Shown here in pieces: positions 36,879 through 48,263 of a DNA stretch of 64,000 bases (its first letter is position 1; each line of letters starts with the position of its first letter). Both the position numbers and the translations under genes were made by a program. Source of the stretch: Brassica napus (lineage: Eukaryota > Streptophyta > Magnoliopsida > Brassicales > Brassicaceae); NCBI RefSeq assembly GCF_020379485.1, contig NC_063447.1, positions 58,889,452 to 58,953,451 of the forward strand, read 5' to 3'. The notes beneath the pieces were generated by a model that saw nothing but the letters and a program-made list of their open reading frames with translations, was not told the DNA's origin and ran no database searches.

Positions 36879-37251
36879 TGTATGAAAATAGATTTGAGTA
36901 TGAAGAACAAGAGAGAGATAATTTGAGAGATACTAAGTGACTGAATAATTATGTATTTCTGTGTGTACAAATATATAAAGAAGTCCACTTGTAAGTGATT
37001 ACAAGAAACATGTGTTAAATGAGAATGGATGTAATTGTTGGGTTTTTGTTTTTCTCGTCACATACAACCTCTTATCAACACTTCACTTTCTTCACATCGA
37101 TCACTTTTTTCTTTGATATGCCATTTCTACTCATCCGGTCGGCCTCAATAGGAAATCACCTAATACTATTGAGTGGCTGATTATCACGCTGTTTAATCCG
37201 AGTTTGAAATATTTTTTGGCTAATGCCAAAAGATGTATCAATTGTCTGTTA
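36879..37251 (-). repeat. Putative Copia LTR directly upstream of CER1-like copy 1
   Basis: The alignment of the copy-1 and copy-2 upstream regions breaks exactly at ATGAC before TGTATGAAAATAG (36879). A minus-strand TATA stretch TTTATATATTTG lies near 36968-36980. The other end is placed at CTGTTA (37251), beside a purine stretch ATGGAAGGGCG read on the minus strand, and a Copia pol tail lies just beyond. No second LTR copy was found, so this rests on one end, the TATA box and context. The LTR points toward the gene. Confidence 0.45.
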
Positions 37252-37429
37252 CGCCCTTCCATGTTAACTATTTGAACCAAAGTACAAATCCAAATCCAAA
37301 TTGACCAAAAGTGATTGTTTAATTCTCATTTGAAAACCGAACTCAAGACCAACGTATATACACACTGAATCTCAAAAATTACAACCAGACTATCACGGCT
37401 TGGTTACACATCGATAACTTTGATTCTTT

Positions 37430-37620
37430 CGGTCATCATTTTCACCCAAATCTACCGCTATGCAGCTTTTGACCACTACTGATTGCTTCAACATTCCTTT
37501 TCAATATGGTTGGTGAAGATCCATAAACCTATCTTGAGATGAAAATCCTTATATACTTTTTGAGATGTCGCTCTGGTGAAGACATCTATTACTTGATTAA
37601 CACTCTTCACATAAGAGGGA
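37430..37620 (-). pseudogene. Copia pol C-terminal fragment
   Basis: Minus-strand reading contains NQVIDVFTRATSQKVYKDF, which resembles the Copia RNase H tail (QVADVFTK plus about ten residues). It ends at a stop some 25 residues later. The fragment is short and truncated upstream. Confidence 0.55.
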
Positions 37621-37689
37621 AGAGGGAAAGTTGATTACTTGTTGAATATTCACTCCAATGTACAATAAAAACTCTATAAATTAATAATA

Positions 37690-40540
37690 CTAGAATTCTT
37701 GTCCGCGCTACGCACGGATTGTACCTTATAAACTTATTTTACATCTTTATTATTATTATTTTTGAAACTCATTTTACATCTTTATATATTTGAATATCTT
37801 ATACCATTTTACTTTTCAAAAAATTAAAATGTCTAAGGTAATGCGTAACATATGGTGATGGATTTGAGTTTTCGTTGTGGTTTTTTGAACTGATAAATTT
37901 CACTTTGTTTTTTATTTTACATTTATGTAATTTCTCAGCTGTTATTTTTTTGATCGAGTGTTAATTATAAATCTATTGACTATTTTAAAATAGGAGAAAT
38001 AGTATATAATAGTATTTGGTAAATTTTTCATCCAAAAAAATTGTACATCCACCAAATATAAAATATTTTAAATTTTTTTTTAATCCAAATTTTTAATGCT
38101 CTTATACTTTGAAAAATAAAACTGTTTTAACTTAATAGTTTGATTTGTTTTTTTTTGTTTTTTAATTTATTCATATCACCAAACTACTGAAAACAAATAT
38201 ATAAGTTTAGTTTTATTATATATTTTAAGTTATCTCTCAGCTAAAATTTCACTATTTATTTTATAACATTTTTGGAATAAATTATTTGTATATGTTTATA
38301 CATTATTTGATTTTAAAAACAATTTGTTTCATTATTGTTTTGTGCTAATTTGAATTAATTATTTATTTAACTTTCTTAATTATATAGTATAGATGTAACA
38401 AAATTATCTGAAAGTGGAACATATTTTTAAAATGATAGGGTAGACATAATTTTTTTTAAGGAAGTTGTGTTGGTGGTGAGAGAATCATCAAGGAGGTGTG
38501 GTAGTTAGCTTCGCTCACTGTTGTTTAGAGTCAAGTTTGAGAAACTGGTGTTCATGTTATTACCATATTTCTTTTTCTTGCCTACTTTTATTACTTGGCC
38601 AATCGATGTGCTTCTAAAACAGATTTTGCATTCAAACAAAAATTTATTGGTTTGTTCAAGCGTGCTCACATTACTTTTCAAGTATGCTAAATCATTTTAA
38701 GATCTTAGTAACTATGACCATGCTAAATCATTTTAAGATATTAGTAACTCTGACCATCTGGAGCCAGGACTTTGGGATGCAACTTATTGGGAATGCTTGC
38801 TCGAGCTCAATTACTTGATTTTCGTTTGATGTAAAACTCTTTAGATATATTAAGATACATGGAGAATACACCCTTCAATGTTCACCTTTAGGGCATTCTA
38901 CTTACATTGAATAAACTATCCTATCATGTGCTGCCCCTTTCCAATGTTGCATGTTCTCAATGGTCTACTTAGTAGAAGCAGTGCCTATGAGATTGGAGTG
39001 TCATAAGCTCCGGTAATCCTGCCGGAGCTTCATCTTCTCCAGCTTATCCTGCTCAAGGAAACAGTTCACGAATGTACACATTAGACCATATGCAATAAGA
39101 TTTTTAGGCAGGTGATAACCAATTTTACTTAAAGCTAATACATCAATTAAATTTAAAGCTAAAGCTACAAAATCTACAGGTTAAATTTTTTTAAAAAAAT
39201 TAAAGCAAAAGATCCAAAGCTACATCCTATACCATTCAACCCCATCATATAGAGATGAAGAACGAAAAAAGAGAAAAAACAATAGAAAGAACCTCAAAGA
39301 ATTCACTTTTCTTTGTCATCGGCATGGCGTACGGAAAAACGTTGGATACATAGCTTCTAAGCTCTGAACTTTCTGGTTCGCGTAATTTCTAGAATCCATG
39401 AACACTCTCGGCTCTGGCTGAAACCAAAAGTTGGGATTTACTCAACTCACTAATAGTTTTTGAACCATGCCATGTGGCAGTTGAAGAAGAGTGACTTCTG
39501 CGAAAAGACATATGTTATCCTTAAATTGAGTCTCCTAAGTATCACAATCTTTTTTCAAGTTATTTTTAAAGTGTATCACAAAGTCTTTTGCCATGTACAC
39601 ACTCTCTAGCTCAAATTTTTCGAATCCAACCTTCTTCAAAGCCACTATCCTCCAAGTTTCAGTCTCTCGCGCACGAAAGACACTATGGTTCATCCATTTT
39701 CAAATCTTTAATATCTCCAAAAAGAAAAAAAAAACAAAGCTAATAATTTTCCATTAACTGCAAAAATTCAGACGCAAGCGCATTCAAATGTATTCATAAC
39801 ATAACATAATGAAAATAAATGAGATAAAAATACACAATATTGTACTTGATTGAGTTATCGAGCTCTTGCGCAGTTGCGCAATCAAAGCTCCATGGAAATA
39901 AACGTGTTACCATGGTGGTAATCGTTCCCTTCACCATTTTCTCTTGATTTTGGACATGAAACCAATCAAAGCTCAATGGAAATGAAAATCCCAGAGAGAA
40001 TTTTTGTAACTATAAATGTCGTAACCTTGTTATTTTTTCAAAAGCATCAGATCGAAACTGGACCCGGCTGTAGATAGCTTCGCGAGAAAAGTTGCTTAGC
40101 CACACATGCATGGAAGCCGGTGGCGACCAACTGTGAGGGAAATTCTGGCTGCGGAAGGATACATCGGCATATTTATATGGAGCTAGTAGAATTAGTGGAA
40201 GATGGCAGTTACAGATCTAGGTAACTAAAGAAATGATAAGATGTATGATGACTATTGATTTTTCTTTAAATTGTAGAGAAGAGATAGAGAAAAGGCATGG
40301 GAAGGTGAGGAAAAAGATCGGCTGAATAAATGTGGGTCATTTTTAATCTCCTGAAAATTTGTTGTTTAAAGAAAATAGGCTTCGTTGTAATATGATTAGA
40401 GAACGGGCTTCGACTAAGATTGGATTTTATTTAGGCTTGTTAAACTAAAAGTGATGTGTAACTTTGATTGGATAGGAATATTTTTGTTGATATGGTATAG
40501 CTTAGGAGTCTCTAAATTAGTTCCTTTTATATAGTAGAGA
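37690..40540 (-). mobile_element. Helitron A, non-autonomous
   Basis: Read on the minus strand it starts TCTCTACTATATAAAAGG (from 40540) and ends with a GC hairpin CCGTGCGTAGCGCGG, then CTAG (ending 37690). It sits between host A and T, the Helitron rule. The length is 2851 bp. No Rep/helicase reading was found; open frames inside are short (for example 39794-39976). Confidence 0.8.
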
Positions 40541-40886
40541 TTAGGGCTATGATATTTTATTAGTCTACAGAGTTATTAGTTTACAAAAAGTTTCTCTTTT
40601 AGATATTTTAAATACATATTTTTCTAAAATAAAAAAAAAAATTTGATTTTTATGTATATACATTAATTAAATTTTTGAAAGTCGACATTTATGCTGTTTT
40701 ATTATATAATTTAGTGTATATAAAATATTTTTTATAGTCTTAATGTGGTTTTAGATATAATTTTACTATATCTCTTCAAAAAATATTAAGTTTTAAGAAA
40801 ATATAAAAATAATTATATTGTGAATATAAAACAAGCAATTTAATGATTTTCTTGTATATATATATATATATATATAAAATGTATGT

Positions 40887-41236
40887 ACATATAAATTATT
40901 AATTTATAATTTTAATGAGACCATATATTTACATAGGATTTTTGAAATTTTTTTATCTAATTTTTTATCGATTTGTGTCATATTTTGAACAGATCCAACT
41001 TGAGACCATAAAAATTTATTAATTTATAGTATTTATTAATTTATCGAGTATGAATTTATATACATATAAATTATTAATTTATAATTTTAATGAAACTTTA
41101 TATTTACATAGGATTTTTTAATTTTTTTTTTATCTAATTTTTAATCGATTTATGTCATATTTTGAACTGATCCAACTTAATACTATAAAAATTTATTAAT
41201 TTTTAGTGTTTATTAGTTTATCGAATATTAATTTAT
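40887..41236. repeat. Two 175-bp AT-rich direct repeats
   Basis: Units start at 40887 and 41062 with ACATATAAATTATTAATTT and run through ACATAGGATTTTT and GATCCAACTT to TTATCGA. They are part of the inverted-repeat element, next to a (TA)n stretch at 40856-40876. Confidence 0.8.
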
Positions 41237-41700
41237 AGAATTTTTACCGTAATACCAAAATAATTTTATGTGGTTGTTTTTGCATGGAAGGTCAAGAAAA
41301 TGTGTATAGCTGCTTGATTCATATGACTCGACTCAAAGATCTCTGAATAAACAAACTGTTCACACATACCAACTCCCCAGTAATATTAACTATTATTTTA
41401 TACTTAGTCTCAAAAATAGATTTTTTTTTTTTTGATCAAAGTCTCAAAAATAGATCTTCAGACTATTTTATACCTTACGTTTCGAAGTGACAATATTTTT
41501 TCCAATGATTGTACAACAGTCAGTTGTATACTTTTATCAATCTTATTGTCTAGTCATCATCACAATATCTCATTATTAATAACTCTATAAACCAGATATG
41601 CTGGGAGATTTCCTCATTATTTAGGTGCAATTTAAAATATATATAAAGATTTTTGTGGTGTCAAATTAACGACACCAAATATTGCTTATCGTGTCCTCCC

Positions 41701-41909
41701 CTGACTACTTGGCCACTGTCTTCCAATAGTTTCTATGTGTGTGTGTACATGTATCCAAACATATATGCATAGATACAATAGAGTGCACCACATTCACGTG
41801 CAAAGCACAGGCGATAGTTCCTTTACATATTGAATACGTATCTAATTACCACATTCACGTGCAAAGCACAGGCGAGAGTTCCTTTACATATTGAATACGT
41901 ATCTAATTA
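41701..41909 (-). promoter_or_regulatory. Displaced CER1-like copy-1 upstream region with a 61-bp tandem duplication
   Basis: TGACTACTTGGCCACTGTC, CTTCCAATAG, TGTGTGTGT and the block CACATTCACGTGCAAAGCACAGGCGA...GAGTTCCTT match the region directly upstream of copy 2 (about 56316-56470). Here they lie 4.8 kb from copy 1. The CATTCACGTGC block is doubled (41788-41848 and 41849-41909), giving two CACGTG G-boxes. I infer it is the original promoter of copy 1, cut off by insertions. Confidence 0.65.
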
Positions 41910-42158
41910 TGTAATGATCATGACCCCTGTTCGAAACTACCTAGTCGGCAACCCCAGACCTAACGAATTACCGAAAAATTTGGAGAGTACTCAAAGATTA
42001 TGCGAGACCTAGTTTTAAATACAATTTAATATATTTATAATATAATTAGCTAATTTTAAACATAATGACACATGTTCTTATACATAATTATATATTTTTA
42101 TATATAATTTTAAACGGTCTCTTTTTGATTCGTCGAACATTTAGATTATGGTGTGTTT

Positions 42159-42431
42159 TTTTTTGTCATCAACAAACAGACTCATATAGACTCTGCGAAT
42201 CAATCCGGTAACTCCGCATCCATGTGAACGACGAAAGACGATTGTTTTTTGGCACATCGTACTAGACTATCCGCCTTTTGATTTTCTGTCTGGGGTACAT
42301 GAATAATCTCTGAGCTAGTAAAACGTGTCTTCAGTAGCTTTATGTCGTGCAAATAACTCTCAAACGCCGGCCATTCATTTGGTTCCGAAACCATCTTCAC
42401 CAATTGAGAACAATCAGTAGCAAAAGTAACC
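42159..42431 (-). mobile_element. 5'-truncated LINE, RNase H tail
   Basis: The 16-bp target duplication AGATTATGGTGTGTTT lies at 42143-42158 and 42432-42447, with a T run (poly-A on minus) at the left edge. The minus frame reads TFATDCSQLVKMV, HVPQTENQKADSLVR and MDAELPD, the RVT_3-type RNase H found at the end of plant LINE polyproteins. Only 273 bp inserted. Confidence 0.88.
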
Positions 42432-42868
42432 AGATTATGGTGTGTTTGGTACGAAAAAACCCTAAATAAAGTAATTATGTGTTTGTTTTGGGTTCGATAA
42501 CTAATTACTAAATAATTACACAAAAACTATCAATAATGAGTAAAAAATAATCAACCATGTTTTAATTTTATATGGACGGAAAAAAAATTTTAGGCTGGAA
42601 TTAGGCAGAAATTAGACGGTCAACGCATGAATTAGGCGGTTTTACGCGGATCAACGCCTAGCTACACCGATTTGGATATATTCGCCGCGGTCAATTTCCG
42701 AACAACGCCTAACCGGCTAGCCGACCGCGTTTTTGAATAGGGATCATGACATGTAGCCAAAAGCGAATCACTTATGCCTGATGTTGATATAACAACACTA
42801 TAGAACAAACCAAGTTGTAGGTCATGGTCATTACACAATTAGATAAGTATTAATTAAGACCCTAAGTA

Positions 42869-43172
42869 GAGTCGGCTCAATCGTATCATGGATCCTGTGG
42901 CAAAAAACAATTTTAATTTCCAAATTAATTTTTTTTTTTAAAAATCTGATAGATATATTTTTTTCAAAATACTAGAAGTATTTTAAAAAATAAATTTATA
43001 AAAGTAAAAAAAAAATACTTTCGTATAAAAAATATTGGCTCCTTTTTTTATTCTTAATATAAAAATACATATATTTTTAAAAAAAATTGGACCTTTATCT
43101 ATTAAAAAATAGATGGGCAACAGATTGGACCCGAAGCGATCGCACCGCTTGCTCCAATCTAAACCGGCCCGG
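42869..43172. mobile_element. hAT-like MITE, about 304 bp
   Basis: The homologous site in copy 2 (about 59595-59615) is uninterrupted, which fixes the ends. Left GAGTCGGCTCAAT and right CCGGCCCGG are loosely inverted, and GAAGCGATCGCACCGCTTG near the right end recalls hAT-type MITEs. The target duplication is unclear (AAGTA against ATGTA). Confidence 0.5.
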
Positions 43173-43999
43173 ATGTATAGTTTTGAATAATAACAGATGA
43201 TTTTTTTTACACATATGTTATGCCGGTCAGACACTTTTAGATGTCCTAAATGTTAACAACTTACCTTCTATATTCTGTCCAATATCACATATATATATAT
43301 AATATAAGAAAAACATAACAAAATTTCATAATAATTCAATTCTGTTAATGATTAGTAACAATAATATTGTGAAGGTAATTGTATAGAACTGTTACTCAAT
43401 ATTATCAAAAAAATTTACTATATTGAGTCATAATTTATTAAAATTATTTGTTAATATAAAATTTGATGTTAAAAATAAATGATTATTCAACAATACATTT
43501 ATCCAATATATTTGTTAATAAATTTCCCTACACAGTGCTAAATTTTTAATATTTATTATATGAACTAATTAAATAAAATATTCTCCTTGGAGACTATATG
43601 CTCTATGGGTCGCTTCGCTGGTTTGCTTCTGGCCCGTACATGTGGCAGGAGAATAATTAATTGTTTGTGAGCACAATTTAGCAAGCCTTCTACTGCATTG
43701 ATAAGGAGTTGAAAACATTATCTCAGCAAGGAAAGACAGGAAGCACTTTAGATCTCTTATGTCCATGTGGTTGAGATATTTAGCTTCTTGTAGGTTAAAT
43801 TGGTGATCCATCAAAACCAGTTCCAAAAAATAAAAAAACTGGTGATCCATCTTGTTTTCATTTTTTTTTTGCTAAAAGGGCTTAAACCTTTTTTTTTAAC
43901 ACAGATAGCTCAAATCTAAGATTAAAAATTTTTCTTTTCATTTATATGATATTTACAATTTAGAAAAAAAAAAAAAAATGTGTGGCCACAGGGCACTAG

Positions 44000-44158
44000 C
44001 AGTGGCGGACGGAAGTGGAGACCTGGCATGTGCCCGTCCGATTTTATTTTTCCTTCACTAGTTAGTACTTGTTTATGTAATGTTATCTATACTTCCAACT
44101 AGCCATAATGAAATTTTTTGATGTCCTCCGTCTAACTATTTTGCTAGATCCGCCCCTG
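44000..44158. mobile_element. hAT-type MITE, 159 bp
   Basis: Termini CAGTGGCGGA and TCCGCCCCTG are inverted repeats (one mismatch). The 8-bp flanks GGCACTAG and GGCACTAC are a near-perfect target duplication. The copy-2 counterpart at 59751 reads GGGCACAAAT without it. Confidence 0.8.
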
Positions 44159-44166
44159 GGCACTAC

Positions 44167-45091
44167 TAAAACGTAAATCATATTTGAACAAAATTGATAA
44201 TATTTATAGGTTATTGAAAATCTGTAAAACGCAAATCATATTTGAGGTGGTTCTGTAAGCTTATGAAATTGTAATTAATGATACCTTACAAATTTTAGAT
44301 GAAGATTGATCATTTCAACATACCGAATCAAAATTATAAGTTTGTAAGAGAAAACTTTTATGTGCCTATATAGTTTCCCTATTTTTATGTAACATATAAT
44401 CTCTAAAGGAAATGCAATTTTTTTTTTGTCAAAGACAGATTATAAAATATCAAAAAGCTAATTGAGCCATTCAAAGTACAACACGGAGTTGCTAGACCAT
44501 ATTGATAGAAATATTTAGCAGAAAAGTAATTGCAGAATTATTCCCAAACATAGCTCAGAAAAGGAATGGAGCTCTTCTGTAGCAATGCAATGGTTTGCAG
44601 CACAAGCATAATTCTTAATGTGTGTTTTGTTAGTAGTAAGCTTTAGATAAAGGTTCCAGTTTTTATCATAAACATGTTACACATGATGTGATGATGTACA
44701 AAATCATTTTCTTTGAATAAATTAAATATTATATTCAAAAGAATATCTAAAAGTTTCTCTCGTGTGGACCTAGATCCAGCCTGGCTAAATAAATAATTCA
44801 TTTTGGCAAGACGTGGTAGACCATAATTATCGCGGTATACTCACGCGGTTTTTAAGGAGTAGACCCCGCCATATTGATAAAAACGGATTCTAGAAGTCGT
44901 GAATTTAGAAACGGTTTCGGCTGGTTTGTTACACTGTTTTGCAGATCCCACGACACATGGCGGTCCACGATTGATATTGTTTTAATTTCTTTTTTTAATC
45001 AGATAAAATAAAATAAAAAATTTAGAAACCCAAAATAGGTTCACCCTAATCATGCTCTTACACGGCTAGATAAACCTCAATGCTCTCGAAG
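44167..45091. other. Intergenic region after the hAT MITE
   Basis: AT-rich DNA where the homology between the duplicated segments fades. Near 45045 TTCACCCTAATCATGCTCTTA resembles one end of a Harbinger MITE, but no partner end is seen. No gene. Confidence 0.4.
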
Positions 45092-46702
45092 AAACTAACA
45101 ATCTGTATATTTGTTTTTCAAGGTTTTTTGCAAAAATAACCTAAAATTTGAAATCAAATGCAAAAACTACATATCTTTCTAATTTGAAATTTTCATTGCC
45201 ATATCTACTCAAGAAGTTCAAATTATTCACGAAGATGTCTTTAATTTTTTTCCTTACAAAAATTATTGTTTTACTTAATTATCACTCATCAAGTATTTAC
45301 AATATTGTTATTAATGTCATCAATACACCTACCACCATGAATAACCAATTTCAAGTTCTAAATGTACTTAAAAATCATTTTTTACTCTTCATATCTCATT
45401 TTTATCCACACAAACCACATATATTTCACTTTATTTATAAATTCATCCCAAAAAACTCCCAACATTTTGATTCCAAACTTTATTAGCTTAATAGTCATTC
45501 AAGTTCATAATTCTTGATCATTAGCGAGTGGATAGATTTCGTATGAAGTTCAGTATGCCTGGAAAAGTTAAGCAAGTTATTTCATGGGTTTAATATATAA
45601 TATTCGATTTTTTCAGATCTTTTTGCTAAAAAATGTTCTCTAGAAATCTTCTCGGTGGAGGAAAATTCTAAAGAAGTTTTTGATTGATGCATATGTTAGT
45701 TTTAAAATTGATTATTTTGTAATTTTTTTGATTGAAAACTTTTTTAGAAGTCTTCTAAGTTTTCTTTGTAACATATGCAATGATCAAAAGACTTCTCTAA
45801 CAAACAAAAAAACGAGAAGACTTCTAGAGTCTTCTCTGATAAGCATGCTATTCTTACAATTGACCAAAATTTTACAGATATTTAAATTTTCATGGAATAT
45901 TTCCGGAGAAGTCTACAAGGAATAGAATTCTATAAAGTATTTTTATAGTCACATGAAGTCTCCGAAAAGTCGTAAAAAATCCGTGTATGTTATTTTTCCA
46001 ATGGTGAATAAATACTAAAATATCCTCCTACACTAATTGAGAAGTCTATTAAGTAGATTTTGCTTATGTGTCATTCATAGGTGAAGTTTAGATATTTTTT
46101 TAAAAAAAAATTAACTGGTTGTTGGTTTTTGAATTTTGATTTATTAAATTAATTTTTAAGAAAACTCATTCTAGAATTACCTAATTTTATCTATATTACC
46201 AAACAAATAACTAAACATCTTAAAATATAGATGAATTTACATGATTTGTTTATAGAAACAATTAAATAACATATATTACATTATAGAGATTTAGAATATA
46301 CATATAAATACATAAGATATTATAGAAATGATTATACAAACAATTTTAAACATATTTCTATGATAATGGATACAATAAATCATAGATTGCATAAAATCTA
46401 ATTATAAACCTAATAAAATATTTCTTATAATCACTCAATATATATATTTTTTTCTAAAACTGTGTCCAACTAATGCAAATCAAATATACACTTTTAAAAT
46501 TCTAATCATTTTCAGTGACAAATGTTGATAGTATAGTTGAGTTAGCACATTCGGAAATAATTAAAGTATTTGTATATTAAAAAACAGAAAATTATATGAT
46601 AACTCTTTTAAAATGATATTAATAAATGAAAAAAAGTTATTAAATATAAAATTGAAAAAATTGGAACATTATATTAGTACTAGACTAGAGTTAATTGATT
46701 AA

Positions 46703-48180
46703 TGTATTTACACACACACCAATTAACGTATTGAGTAAACAATACCACATTCGAATGACATGTCATTGTAACACTTTATGATCGAATCCACAAGTGATCT
46801 ATAACACTAAGAATACACAAACTTCCCTAATCTAAGCAAATAAGAAGATGGATGATTTTTAATAAGCTAAGATCCTAGAAATATAAATAAGGTGATCTCA
46901 AATTCCATCAAGAAATAAGTGCAAGAATTCAATCAAATGCTAAGGATTGATCCATGGGCAATGTTAATTGATATAAGGTGATCAAGGTTCAATCTAGGAT
47001 GTTCAAACGAAACAATCAACAAGTCTATAGGTATAGATATTATTCAAATAGATTAATTCACTCCCGTGATAATAATCCCTATGCTAATCATGCATTAAAC
47101 ATCAATTCCCGTTGGCCTAACACATTCTTGCATGCATAAATCACAAGTCTACTAACCAACTAGCAATCTTAACATCAAATGCCTTTAGTTATTCAAGCTA
47201 GAGCAATACTAAGTTCATTCAAGCATTTTAAAAAACACTTTCCGGGCGTAAAATAGCTTAAGGTCTATATGAGAGTGATCAAGTCTAATCTATCATTAAG
47301 AATAGTTAGCAAGCATAGAACAATGTTAATCAAGCAATAAACATCCTAAATATCCACCTAATCACCCTAATCTATCTAACGCATGAATCACAAGGTCACT
47401 TACTCACTAATCTCCAGGAGAAACCTTAAACCCATGTAAGGATCAAGACTAATCATGTTAATGAGCAAAAGAAACAAAAATTTAGGATGAAATACTTTCT
47501 TAAATTATCAAAAGATTCAAGCTTTTACAAAAGATTCAAGCTTTTACAAAAGAAACGAAAGTCCTGAGAGAAAATGAGATAAGATCTAAAAAATCAGTAT
47601 AAAGAGTATTTATATTGGTCTAAAAATGGGATAGGTCGACCCAACAAGTATGGGTTGACCCAAAATAATTTGGGTAAATATTAGTAAAAACAGAGTTGCA
47701 GATTTTTCCAAGTGTCGCAGCTACCTTTTGACATGTACGCATGCCACTGCACAAAGGCCACTATGAGCACCCAGCTGGCTTTTGACATGTACGGAGGCCT
47801 CTGTGGGTGTTAACATGGCTTGCGGATGACATTTTTCTCGCTGTGGTACACAACACCGCTGCGTCTTCCCGTTTCAGAATCCAAAAATTTGCATATGTTT
47901 GCATCATGCCGCTGCACCCTGCCATTGCACCATGCCGCTGCACCCTGCCACTGCACCATGCCGCTACACCATGCCGCTGCAGTACTTTGGCTCCAGTTCA
48001 CTTCACGACCAAAATCACTCTTCTTGCCTCAAATCAAGCTCCAAATGCTCCAAACTCACTAAATGACATCTCCAACACATAATAGGGACAAATGTATATG
48101 CAATGCACCTAAATGCACTCTAAATGCATCTAAATGGACAAAATGAGAAATAAAATGATTGCTCAAACCATGTAAATACA
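46703..48180. mobile_element. Block resembling a Gypsy solo LTR
   Basis: The block differs in base composition from its AT-rich surroundings and is bounded by TGTATTTACA (46703) and TGTAAATACA (48171-48180), an inverted TG...CA pair. It contains LTR-style sequence with a doubled AAAAGATTCAAGCTTTTAC near 47510. No matching target duplication is seen, so it is tentative. Confidence 0.35.
47900..47985. repeat. Short tandem repeat CATGCCGCTGCACC
   Basis: Units of about 13 bp, variants of CATGCCGCTGCAC and CCTGCCATTGCAC, repeat five to six times. Open frames across it (47807-48082 and others) are by-products of the repeat. Confidence 0.8.
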
Positions 48181-48263
48181 CAAGATTTCAGTAATGCTCT
48201 ATTAATATAATTATTTTAGCTTTGATTATAATAAAATTATTTGGTAAGTCGTTTAAAATAATA

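Larger units (their letters stand above)
37666..41246. mobile_element. AT-rich inverted-repeat element, split by a Helitron
   Basis: The termini are 21-bp inverted repeats with one mismatch (left TAAAAACTCTATAAATTAAT..., right its complement at 41226-41246). Without the nested Helitron the element is about 730 bp and has no coding capacity. It contains two 175-bp direct repeats. No convincing target duplication is visible, so its class is open. Confidence 0.55.

Noticed and set aside
46674..46690. Second Helitron start (TCTAGTCTAGTACTAATATAATG on minus) left of the LTR-like block
   Set aside because: It is preceded by C rather than A, and no CTAG-ended hairpin partner was found downstream.
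47807..48082. Histidine/cysteine-rich frames (metal-binding look) on plus strand
   Set aside because: Produced by the CATGCCGCTGCACC tandem repeat; every frame of the array is open.
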